Below are positions 8,513 through 16,926 of a stretch of 61,293 nt of DNA, piece after piece. Source of the stretch: UMGS1124 sp045541255 (GTDB taxonomy: Bacteria > Bacillota_I > Bacilli_A > RF39 > UBA660); assembly GCA_045541255.1 (NCBI GenBank), contig JAZQIU010000051.1, forward strand, positions 1 through 61,293. The letters are read 5' to 3'. Position numbers and translations under genes: made by a program. The notes beneath the pieces are model-generated. The model was not told the DNA's origin. It did no database searches and saw only the letters and a list, made by a program, of their open reading frames with translations. The first letter of the stretch is position 1. Each line of letters begins with the position of its first letter.

Positions 8513-8541
8513 ATTATAGCATATTTTAATACTTTTGTCAA
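8513..8541 (-). promoter_or_regulatory. Consensus promoter of the OLE-like RNA
   Basis: TTGACA (8541-8536), 17-bp spacer, TATAAT (8518-8513) on the minus strand; predicted start near 8505. This is one of the strongest promoters in the window. Confidence 0.9.
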
Positions 8542-8583
8542 AATTTCATAAATATACCTACATATATATAATATGAATATAAT

Positions 8584-8613
8584 TAAAAAAAAATGAAAGT
8601 TAACAACCTTCAT
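8584..8613 (-). terminator. Terminator after the thioredoxin-like gene
   Basis: Nine-bp stem ATGAAGGTT / AACTTTCAT with GTT loop, then a run of T on the minus strand. Confidence 0.85.
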
Positions 8614-9292
8614 CTGTAGAACAAACATTAACACTTAATTTATCTATTAAAGTTTGATATTTATTTCTTAATTCTTTTATTTGCATTTCATCTAATTCAT
8701 CTGTAGAATTAATTTGACTATCTACACTCTTAAAATGTAAACCAACATATTTACCATCTTTAACAAATACAACTGTTGGAGCTAAAACTTTCTTTTCTCC
8801 ACTTCTTAAACTTTCTTCAGAAAATACTGAAGTTATATCTTCTCCAATAATATCCAAAATATCTTCATATATTTCAACTTTTTTTATATCATTGTCATTT
8901 TCATATGCAGTTCTTAAATTTTTAAAGTCATAATAATATAAAGTATCAATATTATTATCCTTTACAACTTTAACTAATGTTGGCAAAATACTTCTACACC
9001 AATTACAATCAGACCAACCAAAATATATTACATTTGTACCAGTCTTTAATAAATCTAAAATTTCATCATCACTAACATAACTTACATTATTATCACTATC
9101 TATATCAATAGTTTTTAAAACATAATTTTCCGCTAACTCAATACCATTTTTACTTTCATATTCTTCTTTAAATTTTATTTCGTCCTCTGTAAAATTAAAA
9201 TTTTGTTCATCTGTCTTCATAAAAATTAATACTAAAGACATAACACCTATTATTACAATTAAACTAATAACTATTACTATATTTTTTTTCAT
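8600..9292 (-). CDS. Membrane-anchored thioredoxin-like protein
   Basis: A 230-residue protein with one N-terminal membrane segment (about residues 5-25), a linker, and a thioredoxin-like fold with NVIYFGWSDCNWCRSI around residues 88-103; the CNWC pair is the likely redox centre. A later LAPTVVFVKDGKYVGL segment supplies the cis-Pro strand of the fold. The extreme C terminus has a second Cys pair (CSTDEGC). It probably acts outside the membrane in thiol-disulfide exchange or as a bacteriocin-type thioredoxin-like protein; the partner is unknown. It is followed by a strong terminator. Confidence 0.75.
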   Translation of the reverse strand: MKKNIVIVISLIVIIGVMSLVLIFMKTDEQNFNFTEDEIKFKEEYESKNGIELAENYVLKTIDIDSDNNVSYVSDDEILDLLKTGTNVIYFGWSDCNWCRSILPTLVKVVKDNNIDTLYYYDFKNLRTAYENDNDIKKVEIYEDILDIIGEDITSVFSEESLRSGEKKVLAPTVVFVKDGKYVGLHFKSVDSQINSTDELDEMQIKELRNKYQTLIDKLSVNVCSTDEGC

Positions 9293-9319
9293 TTAATACT
9301 TCATTCCTTACTTCTTTTA

Positions 9320-9469
9320 TTATTTAACTATATCTATTTTATATTGATTATTATATTTACCAAAATCTATATTTAAAAGCATATAATAACTTATACCTAT
9401 ACCAATTTCAATAGTAGCCATTATAATAGCAAAAATAGTGATAAATTTATCTATCTTACTCTTTTTCAT
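9320..9469 (-). CDS. Small single-pass membrane protein (49 residues)
   Basis: A short gene between the thioredoxin-like and NlpC genes. Its ATG at 9469 is preceded by AGGTGA at 6-7 nt, the same ribosome binding site used across the window. The peptide starts MKKSKIDKF and has one hydrophobic helix, then a polar tail ending DIVK. It reads toward the thioredoxin-like gene, 27 bp upstream of it, so the two may be co-transcribed. No family is recognised. Confidence 0.6.
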   Translation of the reverse strand: MKKSKIDKFITIFAIIMATIEIGIGISYYMLLNIDFGKYNNQYKIDIVK

Positions 9470-9517
9470 AAATTGTCACCTACTAATAATTATAATGTAA
9501 ATTTAAATATTTTACAA

Positions 9518-9546
9518 TATACAATAAAATATTATTTTGTTATAAT
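9518..9546 (+). promoter_or_regulatory. Promoter directly at the NlpC/P60 start codon
   Basis: TATACA (9518-9523), 17-bp spacer, TATAAT (9541-9546). The ATG of the following gene is only 6 nt after the -10 element. Confidence 0.55.
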
Positions 9547-9552
9547 AATATT

Positions 9553-10692
9553 ATGAGAATACTAAATACTAATCAAAGAATAATATTATTTTTAATTATA
9601 ATATGCATTACAAATATTATTACTTGTAGTGTTTTTTATGTGTACTTATATTTTAAAGAAAATAATTTAACAGAACAAGAAATAATTAAAGAATATAATA
9701 TTAGTTTTAACAAAGATATTTATTATTTAGGATTAAATGAAACTATAGACATAACAATAAATAACAAAAACTATACAAAAATAGATATTTATATAGAAGA
9801 TGAAACTATTGCTAAACTAGATAAAAGAACTATTACAGGAATAAATTATGGTAAAACTGAAATTGTTATTGTATTACCTAATAACAAAACAATCACTTCT
9901 AAAGTATATATAGTAAAAGGATTAGTAAAAAGACCTAATGAATTTGATTTAAATAAAGAATATATTAGTTGTAATTATTTTACTAATGAAGAAAATAAAC
10001 TCATTGATAACGCTCTAATAGATAGATTAAATGATGTCGAATATCCTAGTCGTGCAAGTGCGGTAGAAGCAGCTAGATTCTTAACCTTAAATTTTAATTA
10101 TAGAATAAAATATTTTTATGAAAATGGAAGACTTAATAATTATGGTGGTAAAGAACATGTTGATGGTGAAGGTAGATATTATCACAAAGGTTTATATTTA
10201 AGCGAATCAAAATATAACGAAATATCTGCAACTTATGCCGGTCCTGCTATGTGGGGATGCCATTTAACTAATATTACAAAAGCCAACAACTATGGATACT
10301 ATGTTGGTAAAAAATATCCTAATGGATTAGATTGTAGCGGTTTCATTTCATGGGTATTATATAATGGTGGATATGATGTAAAAGATACTGGTGCAGGTGA
10401 AACAAAAAGAAACGATGATTTATATGATTTAGGAGAAAAGAGAAAAATAAGTTTAGAATTATTAAATTCAAACGAAGTAAAAGTTGGAGACTTAATAGCT
10501 TATACTGGACATATGGCAATGATAATTGGTATAGATAACAATGACATTTATATAGCTGAATCATTACCACATTTAAAAGGCGTAGTTACTAAAAAATATA
10601 CTAAAGAAAAAGCTAAAAATACTTTTACACATATAATTTTATTAGATAATTTATATAAAAAAGATGGAAAATTAACTAATATGTGGTATTAA
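9553..10692 (+). CDS. NlpC/P60 cell-wall hydrolase with N-terminal anchor
   Basis: A 379-residue protein: membrane segment at about residues 10-33, an Ig-like (BIG_2-type) domain at about 50-120 (ETIAKLDKRTITGINYG), then a C-terminal NlpC/P60 peptidase domain. The catalytic Cys is in LDCSGFISW and the His in GHMAMIIGI, followed by AESLPHLKGV; these cut D-Glu-diamino acid bonds in peptidoglycan stems. No Shine-Dalgarno sequence is visible and a TATAAT sits just before the ATG, which suggests a leaderless transcript. Its substrate fits a meso-DAP wall. Confidence 0.85.
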   Translation: MRILNTNQRIILFLIIICITNIITCSVFYVYLYFKENNLTEQEIIKEYNISFNKDIYYLGLNETIDITINNKNYTKIDIYIEDETIAKLDKRTITGINYGKTEIVIVLPNNKTITSKVYIVKGLVKRPNEFDLNKEYISCNYFTNEENKLIDNALIDRLNDVEYPSRASAVEAARFLTLNFNYRIKYFYENGRLNNYGGKEHVDGEGRYYHKGLYLSESKYNEISATYAGPAMWGCHLTNITKANNYGYYVGKKYPNGLDCSGFISWVLYNGGYDVKDTGAGETKRNDDLYDLGEKRKISLELLNSNEVKVGDLIAYTGHMAMIIGIDNNDIYIAESLPHLKGVVTKKYTKEKAKNTFTHIILLDNLYKKDGKLTNMWY

Positions 10693-10743
10693 TTTTGCAA
10701 ATTCTACATATTTTTGCTAAAATAACTGAGGCAGGTGAAATAT

Positions 10744-11295
10744 ATGAAATTACCAAATATAAAGATATTAGACGAAAGTAATAAAATATTAAGACAAAAA
10801 AGTACAGACGTAACATTTCCATTAGATGAAAAATTAAAACAATTAATTGATGATTCACTTACTTATTTAGAAATGAGTCAAATAGATGAATATATGGAAA
10901 AATATGATTTAAGAGCAGGAATGGGACTTTCATTTGTACAAATTGGAGTATTAAAAAGAATATTTGTTATATCAGAAGAATTAGATGATGGTACATTTAA
11001 AAGATATACATTAATTAATCCAAAAGTTATATCTAAAAGTGAAGAATTAATATATGTTGGCGAAGGTGAAGGTTGCTTAAGTGTAAATAGACCTGTAGAA
11101 GGCATAGTTCCAAGACATGCTAGAATTACAGTTGAAGCGTATGATATTGATGGAAATAAATTCACTATTAGAGTTAGAGAAGATATTGCAATCGCATTTC
11201 AACACGAATTAGACCATTTAGATGGAATATTATTTGTTGATAGAATTGATAAAAAGAACCCATTCAAAAATAGAGAATTTATGAGAGAAATATAA
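10744..11295 (+). CDS. def: Peptide deformylase
   Basis: A 183-residue metalloenzyme that removes the formyl group from nascent N-terminal methionine. All three family motifs are present: GMGLSFVQIG (canonical GxGLAAPQ, here diverged), EGCLSV with the metal Cys, and QHELDHLDG with the metal His pair and catalytic Glu. The ATG at 10744 is chosen because GAGGCAGGTGA lies 6 nt upstream; an in-frame GTG at 10735 falls inside that binding site. It ends at a strong bidirectional terminator. Confidence 0.93.
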   Translation: MKLPNIKILDESNKILRQKSTDVTFPLDEKLKQLIDDSLTYLEMSQIDEYMEKYDLRAGMGLSFVQIGVLKRIFVISEELDDGTFKRYTLINPKVISKSEELIYVGEGEGCLSVNRPVEGIVPRHARITVEAYDIDGNKFTIRVREDIAIAFQHELDHLDGILFVDRIDKKNPFKNREFMREI

Positions 11296-11324
11296 AAAGA
11301 ACTTTTTAAAAGTTCTTTTTTTAT
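11293..11324. terminator. Bidirectional terminator between def and the M23 gene
   Basis: Arms AAAAAGAACT / AGTTCTTTTT around a short T/A loop, with A and T runs at both sides. Confidence 0.85.
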
Positions 11325-12532
11325 TATCTACTATACCAATAAGTACCCTTGTTTGGTAATTTTAATATATCTTTAGGATTTAATGTATTCGCTAAGAATT
11401 TACTATACGTTGTATAAGTTTCACCATACCACCCTTTAGCAACCATATAATGCAAATGTGCTCCAGTAGAACAACTATCATAACTACGTGTTCCACTTCC
11501 ACCACCAACTGTACCTACTACTGTAGTGCTATTTACTTGATCACCAATCTTAACATTTATAGATAATAAATGCCAATAAGAAGTAGTGTATTTTACACCA
11601 TTAATCGTATGATATACATATACTTGATTTCCACCACAACTTGCTTTTCTAATTATCTTACCTACCATTCCATTAGCAGATGCATAAACATTAGTACCCT
11701 CTTTATTTCCACCAATATCTACTCCACTATGGAATTTAGTCCCTTTACCAGTTAATGGATTAATTCTATATCCATAATAACTAGTAATAGTTCCTTTACT
11801 CAATGGTTTTCTAAATGAAGTATCACCTTTAATAGAAACACATTCTCCCAAATCTTGATTTTCCCCACAACCTAATTTAACATAATAATTTATCAATTCT
11901 TGAGTAGAATCTATCTCATCTTGAATATCCATAGTATGTTCAGTAATGTCCTCTAATTGATTACCCAATTCATCGATTTTACTACTTAAAGATTCAATTT
12001 GATTATTTAATTCAATTTCTCTTTCAGCTAAATCAATTTGTAATTGTTCATTTTTCTTTATTAAATCATTATATTTATCTATTTGTTCATTATTATAATC
12101 TAATATTTGTTCAACTACTGCATATCTATAAACTAATTCTTCATAACTAGTTGCATCAAAAACATATTCTAAATAAACGTTTTCTCCATCAGTTAATTGA
12201 TAAGCTTGAATAGTTTTCTTTATACTTTCTTCAGTATTTATTATTTCTTGATTTAAATTAACAATATCTATCTTAGCTTGTTCAATTTTACCTTGATTAG
12301 TAGTTATTTCATTTTTAGCATTAGTAATATTCTTATTTGATTCACTTATTTCATTCTTGGTTTTATTCTTTTTATTTTCATTAGCTTTTTTAGTTGCTTT
12401 CAAAGCATTAAGTTCCCCTCTTAACTCAGCAATAGTATTTGCTTTAGAAGCAGCACTTGCTACAACAAAAGTATAAGATATAAAACCTATAACAAATAAT
12501 AAACAAATTATTTTTTTAACAAACCTTTTCAT
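11324..12532 (-). CDS. PcsB/EnvC-like murein hydrolase (coiled coil + M23)
   Basis: A 402-residue secreted protein: signal peptide (residues 1-28, ending ASAAS), a long coiled coil (about 30-220, two blocks rich in Lys, Asn, Glu and Ile), and a C-terminal M23/LytM peptidase. The zinc motifs are HSGVDIGG and HLHY, plus a His in YWHLL, so all metal residues are present and the enzyme should be active, unlike EnvC-type activators with broken sites. It overlaps ftsX by 4 bp, so FtsE-FtsX very probably gates this hydrolase at the septum as in FtsEX-PcsB/CwlO systems. Confidence 0.9.
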   Translation of the reverse strand: MKRFVKKIICLLFVIGFISYTFVVASAASKANTIAELRGELNALKATKKANENKKNKTKNEISESNKNITNAKNEITTNQGKIEQAKIDIVNLNQEIINTEESIKKTIQAYQLTDGENVYLEYVFDATSYEELVYRYAVVEQILDYNNEQIDKYNDLIKKNEQLQIDLAEREIELNNQIESLSSKIDELGNQLEDITEHTMDIQDEIDSTQELINYYVKLGCGENQDLGECVSIKGDTSFRKPLSKGTITSYYGYRINPLTGKGTKFHSGVDIGGNKEGTNVYASANGMVGKIIRKASCGGNQVYVYHTINGVKYTTSYWHLLSINVKIGDQVNSTTVVGTVGGGSGTRSYDSCSTGAHLHYMVAKGWYGETYTTYSKFLANTLNPKDILKLPNKGTYWYSR

Positions 12533-13434
12533 ATTTTTAAATACTTTCTAACTGCTCTTCCACTGCCAAACATTCCAACTACAGAACCTATAACAAATAA
12601 TATCAAAGCAGTAATATATATTATTTTAGATGGCTCAACTAATTCTACTAAATTAGAAAACATTACTCCACCCATTACTTCATATAAATATGTATAACCT
12701 AATATTGTTATTATAATTGGTATTAAACTACCTATAGCTCCTAATAAAAAACCTTCAAATACAAATGGTAATTTAATAACTGTATTGCTAGTACCAACTA
12801 ATCTCATAATATTTATTTCATTACGTCTACTAAAAATAGTAATTTTAATAGTATTAGTAATTAAGAAAGCAGTTACAATAACTAAAGCTACGACAAGTAT
12901 GAAACAACCATCCTTTATAATATCAAATACACTAATCATTCTATCAACCATTGATTCCCCATATTTTACTAAAGTTACTTTATTAATATTCTTTAATGTA
13001 GTTGCAGTTTCTTTAATTTCTTTTATATCTTTAACTTTTAAAATAAATGTACTTTGTAAAGGATTTTCATTTTCATCCCAGCTAGACATAATATTACTAA
13101 AAGTTTCATTTTCTTTTATCATAGTATTCTTTATCTCATCTTTACTTCTAAATGTAATACTATCTACATTACTTATACTTTCTATTTCATTTCTAACAAG
13201 ATTAATCTCACCTTCAGTAGCATTTTTATCTACAAATACTACCATAGTTAAATCTTTCTCTATCTTTTCTGTCATACTAGTAACATTATAAGTTGCAAGT
13301 ATTCCTAAAGCAACTAGTATAAGTGTAATTACTGTACATGAAATACTAGCAGCAGATAAACTAAAATTACGAAATATACTTTTAAATGAATCTCTTATAC
13401 TACGCCTAAATATTCTTATTGATTTCATCTTCAT
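12529..13434 (-). CDS. ftsX: Cell-division ABC transporter permease FtsX
   Basis: A 301-residue membrane protein with the FtsX layout: basic N terminus (KSIRIFRRSIRDSFKSIFRN), first membrane segment, an extracellular domain (about 55-165), then three more segments with the NEINIMRLVG motif between them. It transmits ATP hydrolysis by FtsE to the periplasmic-side hydrolase. The start at 13434 is supported by AAAGGA five nt upstream and lies inside the end of ftsE (29-bp overlap); a second ATG at 13428 is possible. The 3' end overlaps the PcsB-like gene. Confidence 0.92.
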   Translation of the reverse strand: MKMKSIRIFRRSIRDSFKSIFRNFSLSAASISCTVITLILVALGILATYNVTSMTEKIEKDLTMVVFVDKNATEGEINLVRNEIESISNVDSITFRSKDEIKNTMIKENETFSNIMSSWDENENPLQSTFILKVKDIKEIKETATTLKNINKVTLVKYGESMVDRMISVFDIIKDGCFILVVALVIVTAFLITNTIKITIFSRRNEINIMRLVGTSNTVIKLPFVFEGFLLGAIGSLIPIIITILGYTYLYEVMGGVMFSNLVELVEPSKIIYITALILFVIGSVVGMFGSGRAVRKYLKI

Positions 13435-14113
13435 ATTTTCCTTTCTTCTTATCGCTTACTATTACTCCATCTTTAATAGTTACTACTCTTTTTTTCATAC
13501 GATTAACAATATCTTTATCATGAGTTGCCATCACAATAGTAGTACCCATTTCTTTATTTATATTGATCAAAACTTCCATAATTTCTTTAGATGTATCAGG
13601 ATCTAAATTACCAGTCGGTTCATCACATATTATAAGTTTAGGTTCATTAACTATTGCACGTGCAATACAAACTCTTTGTTGTTCTCCTCCGGATAATTGA
13701 TTAGGATAACTTCTATATTTATCTTTCAAACCAACGGTTTCCAATGCTTTCAAAACTTTCGCTTTAATTTCACTATTTTTCATCCCAAAACTTTCCAAAG
13801 GATAAGCAACGTTTTCATAAACTGTTAACTTAGGTAATAATTTAAAGTCTTGAAAAACTATTCCAATCTTTCTTCTTAGTTTATATACTTTACTATTACG
13901 TAATTTAGCAACGTTTACACCACCTACATAAACTTCTCCCTTATTAGGTTTTTCTTCTCTATATAACATTTTTAAAATAGTAGATTTACCACTTGCAGTA
14001 GGCCCTATTAAAAATACAAACTCTCCCTTTTCTATTTTTAAATTACCATCTGCAAGAGCAGTAACACCATTATCATAAACTTTATAACAATTATTTATAC
14101 TTATAAATTCCAT
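13406..14113 (-). CDS. ftsE: Cell-division ATP-binding protein FtsE
   Basis: A 235-residue ABC ATPase: Walker A GPTASGKST near residue 37, Q-loop VFQDFKLLP, signature LSGGEQQRV, Walker B LIICDEPTGNLD and the switch His in MATHDKD. The Walker A has TA in place of the usual SG, a mild variant. It partners FtsX to control peptidoglycan hydrolysis at division. It is the first gene of a tightly overlapped three-gene unit; a short AT-rich region with no clear promoter lies upstream. Confidence 0.95.
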   Translation of the reverse strand: MEFISINNCYKVYDNGVTALADGNLKIEKGEFVFLIGPTASGKSTILKMLYREEKPNKGEVYVGGVNVAKLRNSKVYKLRRKIGIVFQDFKLLPKLTVYENVAYPLESFGMKNSEIKAKVLKALETVGLKDKYRSYPNQLSGGEQQRVCIARAIVNEPKLIICDEPTGNLDPDTSKEIMEVLININKEMGTTIVMATHDKDIVNRMKKRVVTIKDGVIVSDKKKGKYEDEINKNI

Positions 14114-14192
14114 TATTACTCCACCTTACTATATAAAGTATATCATATTTATAAGTCAAAAAAAATATAAATAAAAAGTTTGTCAAAAATTG

Positions 14193-14221
14193 ACAAAAAA
14201 AAGACAATATTTTATATTGTC
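14193..14221 (-). terminator. Terminator after the TasA-like gene
   Basis: GACAATAT / ATATTGTC stem-loop followed by eight T on the minus strand. Confidence 0.85.
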
Positions 14222-14239
14222 TAATTTCACTAATTTTTA

Positions 14240-14980
14240 TTAATTTGCAGCGTCTTGTCCTAAGCCACTAACAACGATTTTAGCTTTAATATTTTTATTA
14301 ATAGATGCATTTTGATCAGCAGCTTCATTATTCTTATATTCTAAAACTAATTGATAATATTTTATATCACCTGTAATACTTAAAGTATCAGAAGCAACTA
14401 ATTCAATAGTTTCAGTTCCACCAGCTAAATTTCCAGTTTTAATTGCTTCACCTGCAAAATTACCTTCTGTGTCACTTTCATATAAATAATAGAATAAATT
14501 TGTGCTACTATCTGCTATACCATTTTCAGTTACTTGTAAACTAACTTTATAAGCAGCGGCATCAGTTCCTGTATTTTCAACTTGGAATCTTGCTGGAGCA
14601 ATTAAACCATCTGCAGCAGTTGGTTCAATTGATGGCTCAGCAGCTAATTTACCTTCACCTTCTCCAAATTGATCAGTAGTAACAGCAGCAATAGTATTAA
14701 CCATAACACCATTAACTTCTTTAGCAGTTACTGAATATTTTGGATCATAGAATGTTTCACCATCACTTTTCCATCCTGGAACTACATTTTGAGCAATAAT
14801 TTCTTGTCCACTAGTATAGTTAATTACTAATTCACCAGCAGTTACTTCAACACTTGTATCTTTAGTGTTACCAACAACTGTTGCAGTGAAATATGCATAA
14901 GTAAATCCTACTACTGATAATGCTACAACAAACATTGCTACTATAGCTATAGCTATTTTTCCGTTATTATTTGAATTCAT
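14240..14980 (-). CDS. SipW-type signal peptide protein, TasA-like
   Basis: A 246-residue secreted protein. The N terminus has a basic start, a hydrophobic helix and GFTYAYFTATVVGNT, the SipW-dependent signal peptide pattern of TasA/CotN-family proteins that form fibres in biofilm matrices. The mature part is beta-rich and acidic, with a GTDAAAYKVSLQV segment typical of TasA-like repeats, and no Cys. It has its own consensus promoter and terminator, so it is transcribed alone. A matching SipW peptidase is not in this window. Its leader sequence is the same as that of the gene at 22015. Confidence 0.85.
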   Translation of the reverse strand: MNSNNNGKIAIAIVAMFVVALSVVGFTYAYFTATVVGNTKDTSVEVTAGELVINYTSGQEIIAQNVVPGWKSDGETFYDPKYSVTAKEVNGVMVNTIAAVTTDQFGEGEGKLAAEPSIEPTAADGLIAPARFQVENTGTDAAAYKVSLQVTENGIADSSTNLFYYLYESDTEGNFAGEAIKTGNLAGGTETIELVASDTLSITGDIKYYQLVLEYKNNEAADQNASINKNIKAKIVVSGLGQDAAN

Positions 14981-15004
14981 CTTTCTTTATCCTCCTACAA
15001 TAAA

Positions 15005-15033
15005 ATCATACCAAAGAGAAAATATATTGTCAA
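15005..15033 (-). promoter_or_regulatory. Promoter of the first TasA-like gene
   Basis: TTGACA (15033-15028), 17-bp spacer, TATGAT (15010-15005) on the minus strand. Leader to the ATG is short and contains GTAGGAGGATAAAG. Confidence 0.85.
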
Positions 15034-15091
15034 TTCAAAAATGTAATTTTTTGTAAAAATTATAAAGATATTTTACACATGATTTTTTTTA

Positions 15092-15119
15092 TAAAAAAAA
15101 ATAGGCTTTAAAACCTATT
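15092..15119 (-). terminator. Terminator after the 139-residue gene
   Basis: AATAGG / CCTATT arms around TTTTAAAG, then eight T on the minus strand. Confidence 0.8.
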
Positions 15120-15537
15120 ATTTATTTTGTAACATATTTAATAAATCAATCTTAAACATATCCTTAGAAGCATTTGCTTTACTTATCATAACACCTTTAT
15201 AAGTTGTTAATTCAGCCATATGACCTTCTAATAATATATCGGTTGGCGTAATAGTATCTAACATAACAATATTTTGTTCTTTATATACTATATATTTTAA
15301 AGTTACATCACCATGAACTTGTTTAAACATACTATCACTTGGTAATTTTAATTCATAAGTTTCAGTTTTATCAACTTTATTAGTACTGATTAACTCTCCT
15401 ATAAAGTTACCTTTTCTTAATTCCGGATAATATTCAAAGTTAAGCTTTTTATAAGCAAGCATATTATATTTTTTTAATGCTCTTTCTAACTTTTTAAACT
15501 CATTCTCATTAATATAATCTAAAATAAACCCTTTCAT
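15118..15537 (-). CDS. Hypothetical protein, 139 residues
   Basis: Not recognised. Soluble, mixed charge, no membrane segment or Cys. It starts MKGFILDYINENEFKKLERALKKYN and has a central beta-rich part (KGNFIGELISTN, LPSDSMFKQVHGDVTLKYIV). It has its own terminator and lies between the TasA-like and pilin-like genes. Codon use and a clean ribosome binding site (AAGGGGGTTATTTT before the ATG) support a real gene. Confidence 0.6.
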   Translation of the reverse strand: MKGFILDYINENEFKKLERALKKYNMLAYKKLNFEYYPELRKGNFIGELISTNKVDKTETYELKLPSDSMFKQVHGDVTLKYIVYKEQNIVMLDTITPTDILLEGHMAELTTYKGVMISKANASKDMFKIDLLNMLQNK

Positions 15538-15625
15538 AAAATAACCCCCTTATTTCCTATGTGTTAACATTTTAGCACTTTTTACATATTTTGTCAAATT
15601 TCAGAAGTCTGAATTCCCTATTTTT

Positions 15626-15665
15626 CAATAAAAAAACGGCTTTTTTTAAAATATTTTGCCGTTTT
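15626..15665 (-). terminator. Terminator after the pilin-like gene
   Basis: AAAACGGC / GCCGTTTT arms (15658-15665, 15633-15640) followed by T on the minus strand. Confidence 0.85.
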
Positions 15666-15674
15666 ATAACACTT

Positions 15675-15872
15675 TTATTCAGTATCTACACATTTTCCTT
15701 CACCAGGTTTAGCACCTTTTTCATAAACCTGATTAACTAAAGAACAACTAGATTTAGTTATAGCATCTTTTAAATAGCCACCAAAATAATTTACTAAACT
15801 TATAGTTATAACACTTATTAAAGCAATAATAAGTACATATTCTACTAAAGCTTGTCCTCTATTGTTCTTCAT
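15675..15872 (-). CDS. Flp-type pilin-like small protein
   Basis: A 65-residue protein beginning MKNNRGQALVEYVLIIALI, the Flp/TadE pattern: short basic leader, a Gly cleavage site, then QALVEY and a hydrophobic helix. Prepilin peptidase would cut after Gly6, and the helix could pack into a thin pilus or act as a membrane anchor. The polar tail has two Cys (SSCSLV and GKCV) that could form a disulfide. No other pilus assembly gene is nearby, so its use is unclear. It has its own terminator. Confidence 0.75.
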   Translation of the reverse strand: MKNNRGQALVEYVLIIALISVITISLVNYFGGYLKDAITKSSCSLVNQVYEKGAKPGEGKCVDTE

Positions 15873-15911
15873 ATTACCACACCTTTACTCTATAAATAAA
15901 GTATAAAATAT

Positions 15912-16922
15912 TTAATCATTATTGTCAAATATTAAATGATTTTCCCTCAAATGCTCTCTAGCTTTTTCAGTTACTACTCTCCCCCTTGGAGTACGCTTAA
16001 TAAAACCTTCTTGCAATAAATAAGGTTCTACTACATCTTCTATAGTTGTTACCTCTTCTCCAATACTAGCTGCAATCGTTTCCACTCCTACAGGGCCACC
16101 ATTAAACTTAGTAACCAAACTTACTAAATATTCTAAGTCTACTTGATCTAAACCAAATTTATCAACCTTAAGTCTTTTTAAAGCACTATCAGTTATATCT
16201 TTTTCTATTATTCCATCCCCTATTACACTAGCAAAATCTCTAACTCTTTTAAATAGTCTATTTGCAATTCTTGGTGTCTTTCTACTACGTTTAGCTAATT
16301 CTTTAGCAGCCTCATCAGTAATATCCATATTTAAAACTCGACTAGTACGCTTTATTATTTGAGTTAACTCTTCATCAGTATAATAATTTAACTTTGATAC
16401 TATACCAAATCTATCTCTTAATGGACTAGATAAATCTCCAGCTCTAGTAGTTGCACCTACTAAAGTAAATGGAGGTAAATCTATTTTAATATTTCTAGTA
16501 TTACCTTCAGTTCCAACTACAATATCAAGTTCAAAGTCTTCCATAGCAGGATACAATATTTCTTCTATAAACTTTGGTATTCTATGTATTTCATCAATAA
16601 ATAATACATCACCTGGTTCTAATCCAGATAATATCGCTGCCAAATCTCCGCTTTTTTCAATACTTGGACCTGTTGTCGTTTTTATATTTGTTCCTAGTTC
16701 ATTTGCAATTATATGAGCTAATGTTGTTTTTCCTAATCCAGGAGGGCCATATAATAAAACATGATCTAAAGATTCATCTCTCATCTTTGCTGCATCTATA
16801 AATATTTTTATATTTTCCTTTACTTCCTCTTGCCCAATATAATCTTTTATATACTGTGGCCTTAAAGTATTTTCAAAACTATCACAAGATAACTCTTCTT
16901 TTGATACTATTCTTTCATTCAT
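15912..16922 (-). CDS. ruvB: Holliday junction DNA helicase RuvB
   Basis: A 336-residue AAA+ motor that drives branch migration with RuvA during recombination repair. Visible motifs: FENTLRPQYIKDYIGQ at the N terminus, Walker A GPPGLGKTT near 59, Walker B LFIDEIHR, sensor 1 GATTRAGDLSSPLRDRFG, and the C-terminal winged helix TPRGRVVTEKA. Length is normal. It starts 4 bp after ruvA ends, so ruvA-ruvB form an operon. ruvC is not in the window. Confidence 0.96.
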   Translation of the reverse strand: MNERIVSKEELSCDSFENTLRPQYIKDYIGQEEVKENIKIFIDAAKMRDESLDHVLLYGPPGLGKTTLAHIIANELGTNIKTTTGPSIEKSGDLAAILSGLEPGDVLFIDEIHRIPKFIEEILYPAMEDFELDIVVGTEGNTRNIKIDLPPFTLVGATTRAGDLSSPLRDRFGIVSKLNYYTDEELTQIIKRTSRVLNMDITDEAAKELAKRSRKTPRIANRLFKRVRDFASVIGDGIIEKDITDSALKRLKVDKFGLDQVDLEYLVSLVTKFNGGPVGVETIAASIGEEVTTIEDVVEPYLLQEGFIKRTPRGRVVTEKAREHLRENHLIFDNND

Positions 16923-16926
16923 ATTA

